A DNA stretch of 64,000 bases from Monilinia fructicola (Eukaryota; Ascomycota; Leotiomycetes; Helotiales; Sclerotiniaceae). The DNA lies in NCBI GenBank assembly GCA_008692225.1, contig VICG01000009.1:682001-746000 (forward strand), given 5' to 3'. Every line of letters begins with the position of its first letter. Within the stretch, counting starts at the first letter, position 1. Both the position numbers and the translations under genes were made by a program. The notes under the pieces were generated by a model. The model did no database searches. It had not been told where the DNA came from and worked only from the letters and a program-made list of their open reading frames with translations. This document shows, piece by piece, positions 46,556 to 59,500 of this stretch.

Positions 46556-48015
46556 CTCGGGCGGGTTTTAAAAAAGGCGTACGGAAAAGTATAACTTATA
46601 ATTATTCAGCGAAACCTTTATATAATTTTATAAAATTTATAGTTATTATAGATTTAGTATTTTTATACTTGCTATGAAATTTTTATATAAGATAGTCTAA
46701 TATCAAACGGATAATAATATAATAAAATGTATGAATATTGAAAATTTTGAATAATTTAACGAATATCATAGTTGAACTTATCAAATTCTATTAAATAATA
46801 AAATAGGAGCTAAATTTTCAATAGCTTATTTCAAAATTTTTATATCTTTATTAATACTTAAAATATATATTAATAAAATTAAAATAATAGGAAAATTTAC
46901 GACTTTTAAAGGGGTAAATTCGCTTATTTGAATTATATAAGCATATTTTTTTGTTAGGAATTCAGATTTTTTACTTTTTATATTAACATATATATTAGTA
47001 TAATAAATACTTAGTGGCGCAATTGAATATATTTAATACTATATTAAAACGTTCTTAAAATGGTTTTAAGCTATTTTAGTATTCTAAGATAATATCAAGC
47101 TAATTTAAGCTAATCTTAAAATAGCTTAAATCGATAGAATATATTAATATATTTTAAGATATCTTGAAATAGCTTAAGATAATTTAATAATTGAAGATTA
47201 TGTTAAAACCGTATTAAGATTATATTAATATTGTATTAAAATCATAATTTAATTAACTATAATAATATATAGGAATTTAAAAATTTGATATATATCATTA
47301 TTAGTTATTTAGTTGAATGGTTAGATTGATTTGTTCGAGAAAAAAAGTAACGAAAATAACAATATTATTAATAATACTTTTTTTTAATTTTTCTTAAAAA
47401 AAAAGTGGAGAAAATCCACTTTTAAAACTTTATTTTTTAAGATATTTTAAGATATCTTAACATTGTCTTAAAACGATTAATAAGTTATTGTAACAATGCC
47501 GATTTAATACTATTTTAAGATTAGCTTAAAATTAGCTTAAAATGATGTTAACACCGATTTAAGTAGGTTTTAAACTACGTTTTAAGCTATTTTAAGTTAT
47601 TTTAAATTATATTGAATTATGTTAAATTATTTTAAAAATATTCTTAATTGATATTAAGAATATTTTAACATTATCTCAAACATTATTAAAAAAGCCATAA
47701 AGTAATATTAAGTTGTAAAAACATTCAATAAAACTTCAAAGCTTATATTATTTTTCTATAATTTTTGTTTTTTTGAAATTTATATATTATTGAATTTTAA
47801 ATTAATATATTAATAAATTCTAAAAATTTCTAAAATCACTAACTTCATAATATTATTATTCTTATAAAAATGATTTTTATAATATAAAAACTTTATAGAA
47901 AGACATTGAAATACTAAATCTAATATATATATAAATTATATAAATTTTATCAAAATTTCGTTAAATAATTGTAAGTTTTATATTCGCCTATGCCTCTTTT
48001 TAAAACGCGCCCGAG
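46556..48015 (+). mobile_element. MITE family B, copy B3, split by A16
   Basis: Starts CTCGGGCGGGTTTTAAAAAAG and ends GCGCCCGAG, flanked by TA. Interrupted by A16; without it the element is about 765 bp. B1 shows the uninterrupted sequence (AATAGATAATATTAAA), proving the A16 target and TA duplication. Confidence 0.93.
47010..47702 (+). mobile_element. MITE family A, copy A16, inserted in B3
   Basis: 693 bp, CTTAGTGGCGC to GCCATAAAG, between AAATA and TAATATT of B3. This copy defines the family's exact borders. Confidence 0.95.
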
Positions 48016-48133
<118 letters not shown>

Positions 48134-51100
48134 AATATTTTATACTTAATCCTTGAAATTATCCTTAATCAATTTTTTTTATAAGTATTAATATAAAAAA
48201 TTCTTTAATTATAGAAATTTTATTAATTCTGTTTTCAATACATATTTTATAATTATTAATTTTTAAAAATTTATTTTAATACATCTTAAATGCTAGTATA
48301 TATTAAAAACATTAAGAATAAGAAGGTAGAATTTTTCGATATTTGGATATATTATTATATATTTATAATGATTTTTTATTTAATATATAAAAATTTATTT
48401 TATTACAATATTTATTATTTTAGAAAAAAATAATTATAAATGAATAATTATAAATAAATAACTATAAATAAATAACTACCTATATGAATAAATAATTATA
48501 AATAAATATTAAAGATATACTTTTTTTTCTTTATTTTATTTATTATTAATCCTATATTATTCAAAATGATAATAGATTTTATATATTTAATTTTATTAGT
48601 AAGTATATAATATATTATAAATATACTAAAACTTGTTTAATAGATTATTCTATATACAAATATTCTTTTTACCTTTCGGTTTAAATATCCTCATTAAACA
48701 AGAAAAATTAATATTTAGCATTTTATTAATATTCCCAATTTTTAATAGTTTAAAATACTTCATTTTTATAGTAAATGAAAATATATACTAATATCTAACT
48801 TTATTTCTTTTAAATAATACATTATTTATAAAAAAAATTTAATATCATTATATACAATTGTTTTTATATTTGATAATATATTCTACACTTACTTTATCTT
48901 TACTCACCAAACCATATTTAATTTATTCTTGAACTTTTACACTTAGCTTAATAAAGTTTAGAATAACTTTTTAGCTTTTGAATCTTATATTTTATATATA
49001 TATTTTTATTCTTAATTTTGAGAACTTAATATTAATCGGTTTCTCCATTATATATTTCTACTTATATTTTACTTTTAATTTTATTTATAAGAAAATTTTT
49101 TTGCTCTTTTTATTTTATTATTATTTGTTGCTTTATTTTCTTTATTTTATTATATCTATGATTTGCTTATTTTGTAATTTAATTTTAAATCTATTACTTT
49201 ATAAAATTTTAATACTACTTTTTGTTTAAAAATGTTATTTAAGTATTAATATATCGTTACTATTTATAGTTTTTTATATATATTATGATTTTTTATTATT
49301 ATTCAATATATTATTATTTTTTAATATTTCATATTCACTAACTAATATTCTTATTACCTATTAATTAATATTTTATAAAAAAAATAAGAGATTTAATTTG
49401 TTTTCATTATTAAATATATTGAATAAATATATTTAAAGTATCGAGTAGATATTATTATATTGATATTATTATAAAAATATAGATAAAATTATTACTTTAT
49501 ATTATATTATATTCACTTACTTTATTTATATTTTGATTATTTGAAATTATTATTGCTATATTGAAAATATAAAAATTACAAATATAAAAACTATAAATAT
49601 TAATATTAATCTTAAAATTTCGATTTCTAATTTATAATTTATTAATATTATATTCATTATTCATTATTAAACTAAATTATTTTAAAAAAATATATTATTC
49701 ATTATATTATCTAAGTTTTTATTTAAACTAATTAATATTCAAAGTTTTTGTTTATTTATTAATAATATAAAAAAAAATTTAATTAAAAGAACACTCTTAA
49801 TTAATAAATATGAATTTATCTATTTTTTTATAAAATTTAGTAAATAAAGTAAAAATAGATATTTATATATATATTTTACTAATAATTTATTCCTTGTTTT
49901 TATAAATATTATTATTAATCTTCCAATCGTTAAAAGCTTTATTATTATATTTAATCTAAATTAGTTTCATTTAATATACTAAAATAATAATATAAAATAT
50001 ATATTTAAGAAATTCTTTATTTAATAAAAAAAATATTGTTCCGATCTACTATAAGATTAAATGATTAACATTTAATAAAAAATTAATGCTTTTAATAATT
50101 TCAAAGAAAAGCAATTATTAAATTCAAAAAATATTATAATTCTTTTTATATTAGTTAAGGATTTAGTAATCCAATATTTAATAAAACTTTTCATTATTTT
50201 TACTATAAATTATCTTGAATTTCTATAACCATATAATATCTTTTCCTATTCTATTTTAAAAAAAAGATTATAAACAAATTGATTTATAATATTTTTTTCT
50301 AGTTTAATTTTCGCTATATATTATTATTATTATTTTACATTTTAAGTTTTTTTTATATTTATAATTTTGTTTTGATATACTTTATAATTATATATTCTAT
50401 AGATTTTATTACTCTATCTTTATTTGAAAATATATATATAATTATTATTTTTTCTTGATATAAAAATAAACTTTTAATATTTAATACCTTTTTTGTATAT
50501 ACATTTTCTTTTATTTCTATATTTCAATTATTCTAGTCTAAACTAGGTTTTTTCAGAAATAGATTTTTTTCACATAGGTTTCTTTGCTTTCTTGCTTTTA
50601 GTTTGATATTTATTTTTAGATATATAATATTTATTAATATCTACCCGAACGTTATTGTTCGTTTAGGCATCATTGTTTATCCAGGTATTATTACTTATCC
50701 GAGTATTAATTTGCTATTTACCTTTATATTGCTGTTGTATTATATACCTTTCTTTCTTAAATATTTTTCATCTTTCTCCTTTATTATTTATTTATATTTA
50801 TTTAATTAAATGTTATTAAAATATATTAAAATATTATATTATACCTTTAAATGTTTTTATAAAGAATTATTTTCTTCTTTATATTTATTATTTCTTATAT
50901 TAAAACTGATTTTGTTTGATATTAATTTTTTTATCTATCAATTCTATTATATAACGGATTTATATTCTTTTTTGATTTTAAAATATTATATACAGCCCTT
51001 GGTTTAAAATTTATTATTGTAAAATCTTTTACATATAAACTTTATATTAGTTTGCTTGTTTTTGATTTTAATATTTAAGATAATATTATTATTGAATTTA

Positions 51101-53567
51101 TTTAAAATATTTGTATATCAACTTATCCTTTATATATATTTGCAAAATCTACTACATTTTCTATTATAATATTAATATATTACTATAATTACTTAACCGT
51201 TATCGTTACTATTACTATTATTATCAATTATTATTTATATTTATTTAATATATATATTCATTTATAATCTAGTAATTTATTATTAAATTAAAACTTAAAC
51301 ATAATTTGTTTGTATAAAATTAATATTAATCAATTATAAACCTTAGATATGTTCAAAGTAATCTTTTCTAATGTTATTATAATAAAATATTATAATCTAA
51401 TATTTAAAGGGTTTATGATTAATTATATATAAGGGTAAAAGTAATTTTCATATATAGCTTAAACATTTTAATAATGAATCATTATTGACATACCTACTAT
51501 ACTATAATATTTGAAATATCTATAAATAATTACTTTTTAAAAAATACTTGAATATTGTTATTCTACAATTGTGAATGAATATTAGATTATTCGAAGATGA
51601 TTATAAGGTTATATATAAGTTTTTTATTATATATTTTTTAATTTATTTAAGAATTAATAATAAAAAAACATTAATATCGAATTTACAAATTTAATATGTT
51701 TTTATATAAATCAAGTGTATAATCTTATCTTCTATATATTTTTCGGATTTATTAAATTAATACTGAGTATTAAACTTTTTGCTTTAAAGAACAAATACAT
51801 TAAATATTATATTTATTATAGATAGATTAAGCGGATCCATAATGGATTATATTATTTTATGATTATATATTTTATAATCAATCATTTTATTTAATTCATA
51901 ATTTATACTTTTTTACATTTTTAGGCAGGGTTTGTTAATTAGGATTCTAAAGTAATATTTATAATATTTACTATATATTAAAAAAGATTATTTAATATTA
52001 TATTTACTTTAAATATCAAATAAAGATAATAAATAAAATAATATATAAATATATATTATATCCGGATTTTTTATACCCGTTTAAAACTATATAAAAGAAA
52101 ACTGAATTATATTTATAAAATTTCGATTATTTTATATTACCTTTTGTAATATATATTATATATATTAGCTTTTTTAATTTATAAATTTAATTATAGGGAT
52201 TAATTACTTATTATAATACAAATATATAAGAAATGTATAAAAGTTTAGATCTTTTTATTAATATAAGGTATAAAGCTATATATTATATATAATAACGTAT
52301 ATATTTTATATATATTAAATTTATATTATAGTAGTAATACTTATTTATTATATTTATTATAAAACAAATATAAATATATAATTTTCGTTTTTAATACTAT
52401 TCTATTTTTATTTGAATATTATTTTTTTTATCTTCTAATTTTTAATATAATATAATATAATACAATAAAATATCTTTAAGAATAGTTTATAGGAATAGAA
52501 AAAAATCATTTTAATAATTCCATATATTATTTTAATCCATCTATTAATCTTTATATTTCCTATTGTTCCCCACCTATTAATTATTTGATTTTTTTTATAG
52601 TTTTAAAAGGTTAATTTAAATTATACCTAAATTAGTCGTTTTATTGTAATGATTATTAAATTTTATTACAATATATTATAATATCTATATTAAACTTTCT
52701 TAATTAAACTTTTAATAATAATTTTATTAATAAATATAATATCAAAAAAGATATTAATTTAAAACTTTGTTATTTAACAAAAAAAATAAATTAAGAATTA
52801 ATAAACTTTTTAGAAATAACTATAAAATAAAAAGCTATATAAAACCTTTCTAAAAATAACCCTATATTTAAAGTTTAATAATTAAAACTATTAGCAAGTT
52901 TCTAATATCAAATAAATTTCAAATCTATTCTAACAAATTATATTTATAGGTAATTTTGCTTTAAAAATTTAATACATTTAAGATTAAAACCTAAAATTTG
53001 AAAATTGTATAAAAATATTATTATTCAAAATCAAATATATAAAGATATTAAACATTTTAGCATATATATTAACAAAATCATTTAACAAAATATTTATTAT
53101 AATACCTTATATTTGTTTAATTTTTATTATATAAATTTAATATAAATTTAATAATTTATAATAGAATTTTCTTTTGAAAAACAAATAATAATCATTAAAA
53201 AAAAAGTTTAGTTTTAAATATATATATAATAAAAATAATAATAAATATTAATAACTTAATTAGTTTAATAAAAAAAATATTAAAATTTTTATATAAAAAT
53301 ATATAATTTATTTTTTTAAATTTAACTTTTGATAATTTCAACAATATGAATTATAATAAAAAAATATATTATTTTATAAAACATTTGATTATACTGATCA
53401 TAATTCTTTAAAAAATGTAAAAATTATAATCTCAATAGAATATCTTATATATATTAAATAATTTTTTTTAATATTTAAATTATTATTATATATTAAGAAC
53501 ATTGATAATAATAATAACGATAAACTAATCATTAATTTTAATAAAAAAAAATTTAGGTTTATTAAAT
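48134..53567. other. 5.4 kb AT-rich stretch, no element resolved
   Basis: Contains no A-F terminus that I could find. Between about 48,900 and 51,100 the plus strand is markedly T-rich, with long TTTTAT runs, as if one strand of an old element had lost its C's. Small open frames at 48978-49229, 50603-50809 and 50810-51007 are hydrophobic and probably follow from this bias. An 18-bp tandem repeat lies at 50632-50703. The left part, near 48440-48500, is a AATAACTATAAATAA-type repeat. Confidence 0.5.
50632..50703 (+). repeat. Four imperfect 18-bp tandem units in frame (INIYPN, VIVRLG, IIVYPG, IITYPS)
   Basis: Units of exactly 18 bp: TATTAATATCTACCCGAA, CGTTATTGTTCGTTTAGG, CATCATTGTTTATCCAGG, TATTATTACTTATCCGAG. 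They keep several CG and CC dinucleotides. In the frame open at 50603-50809 they read as hexapeptides with a Tyr-Pro pair. May be a worn coding repeat or a minisatellite. Confidence 0.6.
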
Positions 53568-53696
53568 TTTAAACTGTTTTAAAATATCTTAGAATATTTT
53601 ATCAATCTTAATCTATTTTAAAATTAGCTTAAATGAATTCAATATTATTTTAAAATCATTTTAAAAAGGCTTTCATATAATATTAAATATATTTAA
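53568..53696 (-). mobile_element. Family A fragment A21
   Basis: Short decayed match to the right third of the reversed family (AATCTATTTTAAAATTAGC, ATTTTAAAAAGGC, TATTAAATATATTTAAT), with no CACTAAG end. The E4 repeat begins directly after it. Confidence 0.6.
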
Positions 53697-54880
53697 TAAT
53701 ACAATTTTATAGTACAATTGCTTAACCTATATAATAATCCAAAATAATAGTATCTTCTTATTTTGCTTTAAATATTACTTATTTTATAACTTTAATTACT
53801 TTATAATATTAATTATATTCTTTTTATATGATAAAATAACAATATTAAATAAAAGAAATACTTCTATATAACTTTTGTTAATTTTTGATTTTACAAATTT
53901 ATTAAAACTTTAATTATTATTTATCTTTATATAAAAAACTATGAAAAAAATTATATATAAATGAATTTTTTTTGAAATATATTTTTAATTTCCTTTTTTT
54001 TTAATTTAAATAAGAATCAAATCATGGATAATTTTATTAATAAATACTTAGTGGCGCAAGTGAATATATTTAACACTATATTAAAACGTTCTTAAAATTG
54101 TTTTAAGCTATTTTAGTATTTTAAGATAATATCTAGCTAGTTTAAGTTAATCTTAAAATAGCTTAAATCGATAAAATATATTAATATATTTTAAGATAGC
54201 TTGAAATAGCTTAAGATAATTTAATAATTGAAGATTATGTTAAAACTGTGTTAATACCGTATTAAAATCATAATTTGATTGATTATAATAATATATAAAA
54301 ATTTAGAAAAATAAGTAATCATCAAATTATTATTAATTATTTAGCCGAGTGGTTAAAATGATCTGTTTGAGAAAAAAATAACGAAAACAATCATATTAAT
54401 AATAAATTTTTTAATTTTTTTTTTGAAAAAAGTGGGGAAAATCCACTTTTGAAATTTTATTTTTTAAGATATCTCAAAATATCTTGATACTGTCTCAAAA
54501 CGGTTAATGAGTTATTGCGATAATGCTGATTTAATACTATTTTAAGATTAGCTTAAAATGGTGTTAACATCGATTCGAATAGGTTTTAACTATAATTTAA
54601 GCTATTTTGGGTTATTTTAAGTTATTTTGAATTATATTAAATTATTTTAAGCTATTCTAAAACGTTCTTAATTTAAATTAAGAATATTTCAATATGGTCT
54701 TAAACATTATCAAAAGAGCCATAAAGTATTATTAATAATCATTTCATAATACTCAAATATAATTAAAAGCAATTTTATAATATTATTATAAAATTTGCAT
54801 TTATAAATAATAATTTTGTAATTATATATAATAATATATTTACGGAATATAAGATTACCTTTCAAATCTTTTAAAAAATT
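53697..54880 (-). mobile_element. Long repeat E, short 5'-truncated copy E4, carrying A17
   Basis: Reverse of the E1 3' end (complement of TATATAGGTTAAGCAATTG), matching E1 back to about 26470 apart from A17. About 500 bp of E only, so strongly 5'-truncated. Confidence 0.72.
54047..54726 (+). mobile_element. MITE family A, copy A17, in E4
   Basis: 680 bp between TAs, CTTAGTGGCGC to GCCATAAAG. Good example of the internal tRNA-like boxes: TAGCCGAGTGG at 54342-54352 and GATTCGAATAG at 54572-54582. Confidence 0.93.
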
Positions 54881-54881
54881 A

Positions 54882-55604
54882 TTTTATAGCTTTTTGAATA
54901 ACGTTTAAGATTATATTATAATATTCTTAATTTTAATTAAAAAGATTTCAAAATAGCTTAAGATTATTTAATATAATTTAAAACAGTTTAGAATAGCTTA
55001 ATATATAATTTAATATAGCTTAAAACGTAATTAAAACCTATTCAAATTAATATTAATACTATTTTAAGCTAATTTTGAAATAATATTAAATCTGTATTAT
55101 TGTAATAACTCATTAACCGTTTTAAAATAATATTATTAAAATATTTTAAGATGGCTTAAAAAAAAGCTTTAAAAATGGATTTGCCCCTACTTTTTTTAAA
55201 AAAAAAGTAGAAAAAGTTATTATTAATATTAATATTATCATTATTATTATTTTCATTATTTTTTTTTAAACAAATCATTCTAACCACTCGGCTGGATGAC
55301 TAATAATAATTTGATGACTACTAATCTTTCGAATTCCTATATATTATTATAATTAATGAAATTATGATTTTACTACAGTGTTAATATAATCTTAATACGG
55401 TTTTAACATAATCTTTAGTTATTAAAATCTATCTTAAGCTATTTTAAGATATCTTAAAATATATAATATATTATATTTTATCGATTTAAGCTATTTTATA
55501 TTAGCTTAAATTAACTTAATATGATTTTAAAATACTAAAACAGCTTAAAACCATTTTAAAAACGTTTTAGTATAGTATTAAATATGTTCAATTGCGCCAC
55601 TAAA
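54882..55604 (-). mobile_element. MITE family A, copy A18
   Basis: Starts TTTTATAGC (worn CTTTATGGC) and ends GCGCCACTAAA. The right side is not TA but the interior of another copy (A19), so the two are joined without a target duplication. Confidence 0.85.
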
Positions 55605-56121
55605 TTAAGAACGTTTTAAAATAGCTTAAAATAGCATAAAACCTATTCGAATCGGTGTTAACATCATTTTAAGCTAATTTCAAGCTAATCTTCAAATAGT
55701 ATTAAATCGGTATTATCGCAATAACTCACTAACCGTTTTGAGACAGTATTGATATATTTTGAGATATTTCAAAAAACATTAAATTTGAAGTTTTGAAAGT
55801 GGATTTTACCCACCTTTTTTCAAAAAAACGTGTTGAAAAAAGTTATAATCAATATTATTATTATTATTACCTATTATTAAAATAATCATTATTATTATTC
55901 GTATTTTCATTATATTTTTTTTCCTTAAATACATCATTCTACCCACTTGGCCAAATAACTACTAGTAATATAATTTGGTAATTAATTTTTCAAACCATTA
56001 TATATTATAATCTTCAATTAAATCACAATTTTTGATATGGTATTAATATAATTTTAACACGGTTTTGAGCTAGTCTTTAATTATTGAATAATTTCAAGCG
56101 ATTTAAAGAAATCTTAAGATC
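55605..56121 (-). mobile_element. MITE family A, copy A19, left part
   Basis: Lacks the first ~110 bp of the family; begins TTAAGAACGTTTTAAAATAG next to A18. Runs to AATCTTAAGATC and is then split by D3; continues at 63657. Confidence 0.85.
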
Positions 56122-56568
56122 TATAGTAAATTACTCACATACTATAAAAAAGTCGAAATAATTACTACTTTTATACTACAAATACTAAGGTGATTTTACT
56201 ATAATGCTATTTAAATTTAAATTTTATTTGAAAAGTATAAAATCTAAATATTGAATTCAAAATTTAATATTTTGATTGGTTAATTATTAGTAAGTAAATA
56301 AGCTTCAACTTTTCGTTTTATTTTTGGAACTTAGTTATTTTGACCATTTCGAAAGTAATTAGCCATTTTGACCATCCCATTCTGATTTATTTCATTTCGG
56401 CTATTCCATTTCGACCTATTCTATTTCGGTCATTCTATTCCGATCCATTCTATTTCAGTCATTTCATTCTAGGCATTCTATGTCAAAATAATAAAATTAT
56501 TAATTTGTTGACATATATTCTATTATGAACCTTTAGATTCTATACTTTTCAAATAGATTCTATTATAG

Positions 56569-59500
56569 TAATAGTAGTAGTAGTAGTATTTATTTTATCT
56601 GTTAGATAGGCCAAAGGCCTTCTTAAAACCTTTTTAAGGGTATAAGAATACATTAAACTAGTATGAAATTAAACTAAAAGTAATTATAAAAAAACGGTTT
56701 ATATATAAAAAGCATAATATTTGGTTTATTATTTCCTGTTTATTTTTTTGAAGATAAGAGTATAATATTAATAATATTTAATTACTAATAAGTTATAATG
56801 TAAAATATAAAGTTTCAAAACAAAAGTTTTAAAACAAATATAAAATATAAACAAAAAAAATCATAAATAATATAATAAAAGAAAAAAGAATCAATCAATA
56901 AAAAATTTAAAGATCTGAAAGTTATTATAAAAAATAAAATAAATATTAAAATTCAATAAAGTATTATTAAAGTTTATAAAAATATTATTAAGGTTAAGCT
57001 TATATATATTAAGTATACTATACTAAAGATTATTCAAGCTAAAATCCAAATCTTTAATATTAAAATCAAAATTATTAAAATTAAAACTCTTATATATTAA
57101 AATAAAATTTTATAATATTAAAAAAGCAAAACTAAGGGATTTCAATATATATCGAAGCGGAATTAAGATTATTGAAACTAAAGGCTTATTGAAAACAGAG
57201 TAGACTTTATTGAAAACAGATGCTGAAATAGAATTTGATAAGATCCAAAAAAATCACAAACTTCATTAATTTGAAAAAAAGTTAAGTTAAGTATTTAAAG
57301 CTTTTTTAAAATATATTTGAAAAATCTCAAATCGAATTAGTTATTTGTTAAAGTATTAAAATATTTTTAAGTAATATATTAAATATAAGGAAACTTTGAA
57401 TATTATATAAAAACATTTTAAATTAATATTTTTACATTTAAATTTAAAGTGATATTAAATAAAGTTCTTATATATAAAATGAATAGCTAATATTTTATAA
57501 AATTAGGTTTAAGAAAGGTTTAGTTTTAAAAAAAGAATTTTATTTTGTATGGAAAGTTTTTATTTAAAATAATTTAAAGATAGTTTAGCTTTATATTTCA
57601 ACTATCAATTTTATTATATAATTAAGCGAAGATCTCTAAGAAGTATATTTATTCTATTAATTATAAATGTTAAAAATGAATTTAAATCTTAAATAAGCTT
57701 TGATATCCTTTTATTTATAAGATAATTAGTTATTTTGTTCTTTTGAATTCCTATATATTCTAATAATTATTTAATATTTATATTATAAACCTATATTGTA
57801 TCTTAATATTCGTAAAAAATCCATTATAAAGAGTTTAATATATCAATTTGTACGTATTATATTATTAAAGCATTGTTTATATATAATTAAAATTGTTATA
57901 AATTGATGTTTGATAGTATTTTTATTATATATTATAATTCTTTTTAGGTTTTAATAGCCTTTATATTAAAAACATATAATATAATATTAATGGAATCTAC
58001 ATTTGAAAGTTTATTTATATATTGTTTTAGTAGATTGTATAGTTATATCTTTATATACTTTATGATTATTAATATATTGTTTTAAATTATCTTAAGAATA
58101 TAATAATATTAATTAAAAAAATTAAATTTTATTAGATTTTAAAGATTATAATAGCGGTTTTTTTATTAGTTTTTCTTATTAGAATTTATTTAATAATCTT
58201 TATATGAAAGTATAACAATTAAAAAACTAACTTAAAAACTATTAAGAATATACATATTAAACGCTAAATTTTGGTTTTAGATATTTATTGTGAATCTGTT
58301 TTACAATCTTTAATAATTATTGATATTAAAATTTAATAGATTAATAAATGCAATATATTAGTCATTTATATTTATAATATAAATTAAAGTTTAATTTCCT
58401 TGAATATAAATTTTATAAAGAGAGTAATCCAATATTATAGAAAAAAAAATATTAATAATAATTTTTTAAATTAATAAAACTTTATAAAATATTAAAATAA
58501 ATGCTTTATTAAACATAATTTATATATTATTTGAAATTATACATTAATAATTGAACTTTGATTAAATTAAAGAAATCCAAAGGGTTTTGTATATTTTATA
58601 TACTATTGAACCTTTATATTAAAAATTAAAAAGGGATTAATGTAAATAATGAAAAATTTTCTAAATATTAAAATCAATAAATTATTTATTATCTCTATTA
58701 AGCTTTTGAATATAATGTAAAATAAGATAAGCTTATATAATCTATTCTTTTATATATATCTTTAGAAAGTTATTTTTTTATTAAACTATATTTTAAATTA
58801 ATATAAAATCAAATACTTATCCTTTTTTGATATTATTATAAGAAAATTAATAATAAGTTTATTATTTATTTTATATAATAATATTTAAGTGTTTTATTTT
58901 TTAGTAAAATAAATTTTTTTTTAGCTTTTTTAAAATAAAAACAATTTTATTTTAAATGCTTTAATATATAATGTTTATAATTTTTCAAGAGAGAATATAA
59001 ATATTAGTGATTAGTAATACTATTAAAGCTGTAAATAAATATATATATTATCTGTATATTTAAATCTATAAGTAATATTTTAAAATAATAATTTAATTGA
59101 ATATAATATATATAGTATAAACAATAACAGTAAACTTTAAAAAGTATTGTAAACGATTTAATAATTTAGAGTAATTAAGTTCTTTAAGCGTATTCTTATA
59201 TATTTATTCATTAAAAATAAATCAATTAATTTTAGGAATACTGAAGATTAATTTTATACTATTATTTGAGCTAATAGATATCTCTTAAATAATATATTAA
59301 AAACCCTTTAAACGTTTAATATAATTAATATAACTTTTAAGCTTTATATACTATAATTGCTTTTATATTATATATAAAATTAACCATTAAATTTGTAACA
59401 AATCTTTTGGGGCGGGCTTTATTATATTATAAGTTAAAAAATTTTGATATAAAAGTAATCCAGATTAAATACTTAATAATAATCTATTTCAAATATTTAA

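Noticed and set aside
54342..54352. A real tRNA gene in family A
   Set aside because: Only a D-arm-like/A-box stretch is present; there is no acceptor stem, anticodon arm or T-arm at the right spacing.
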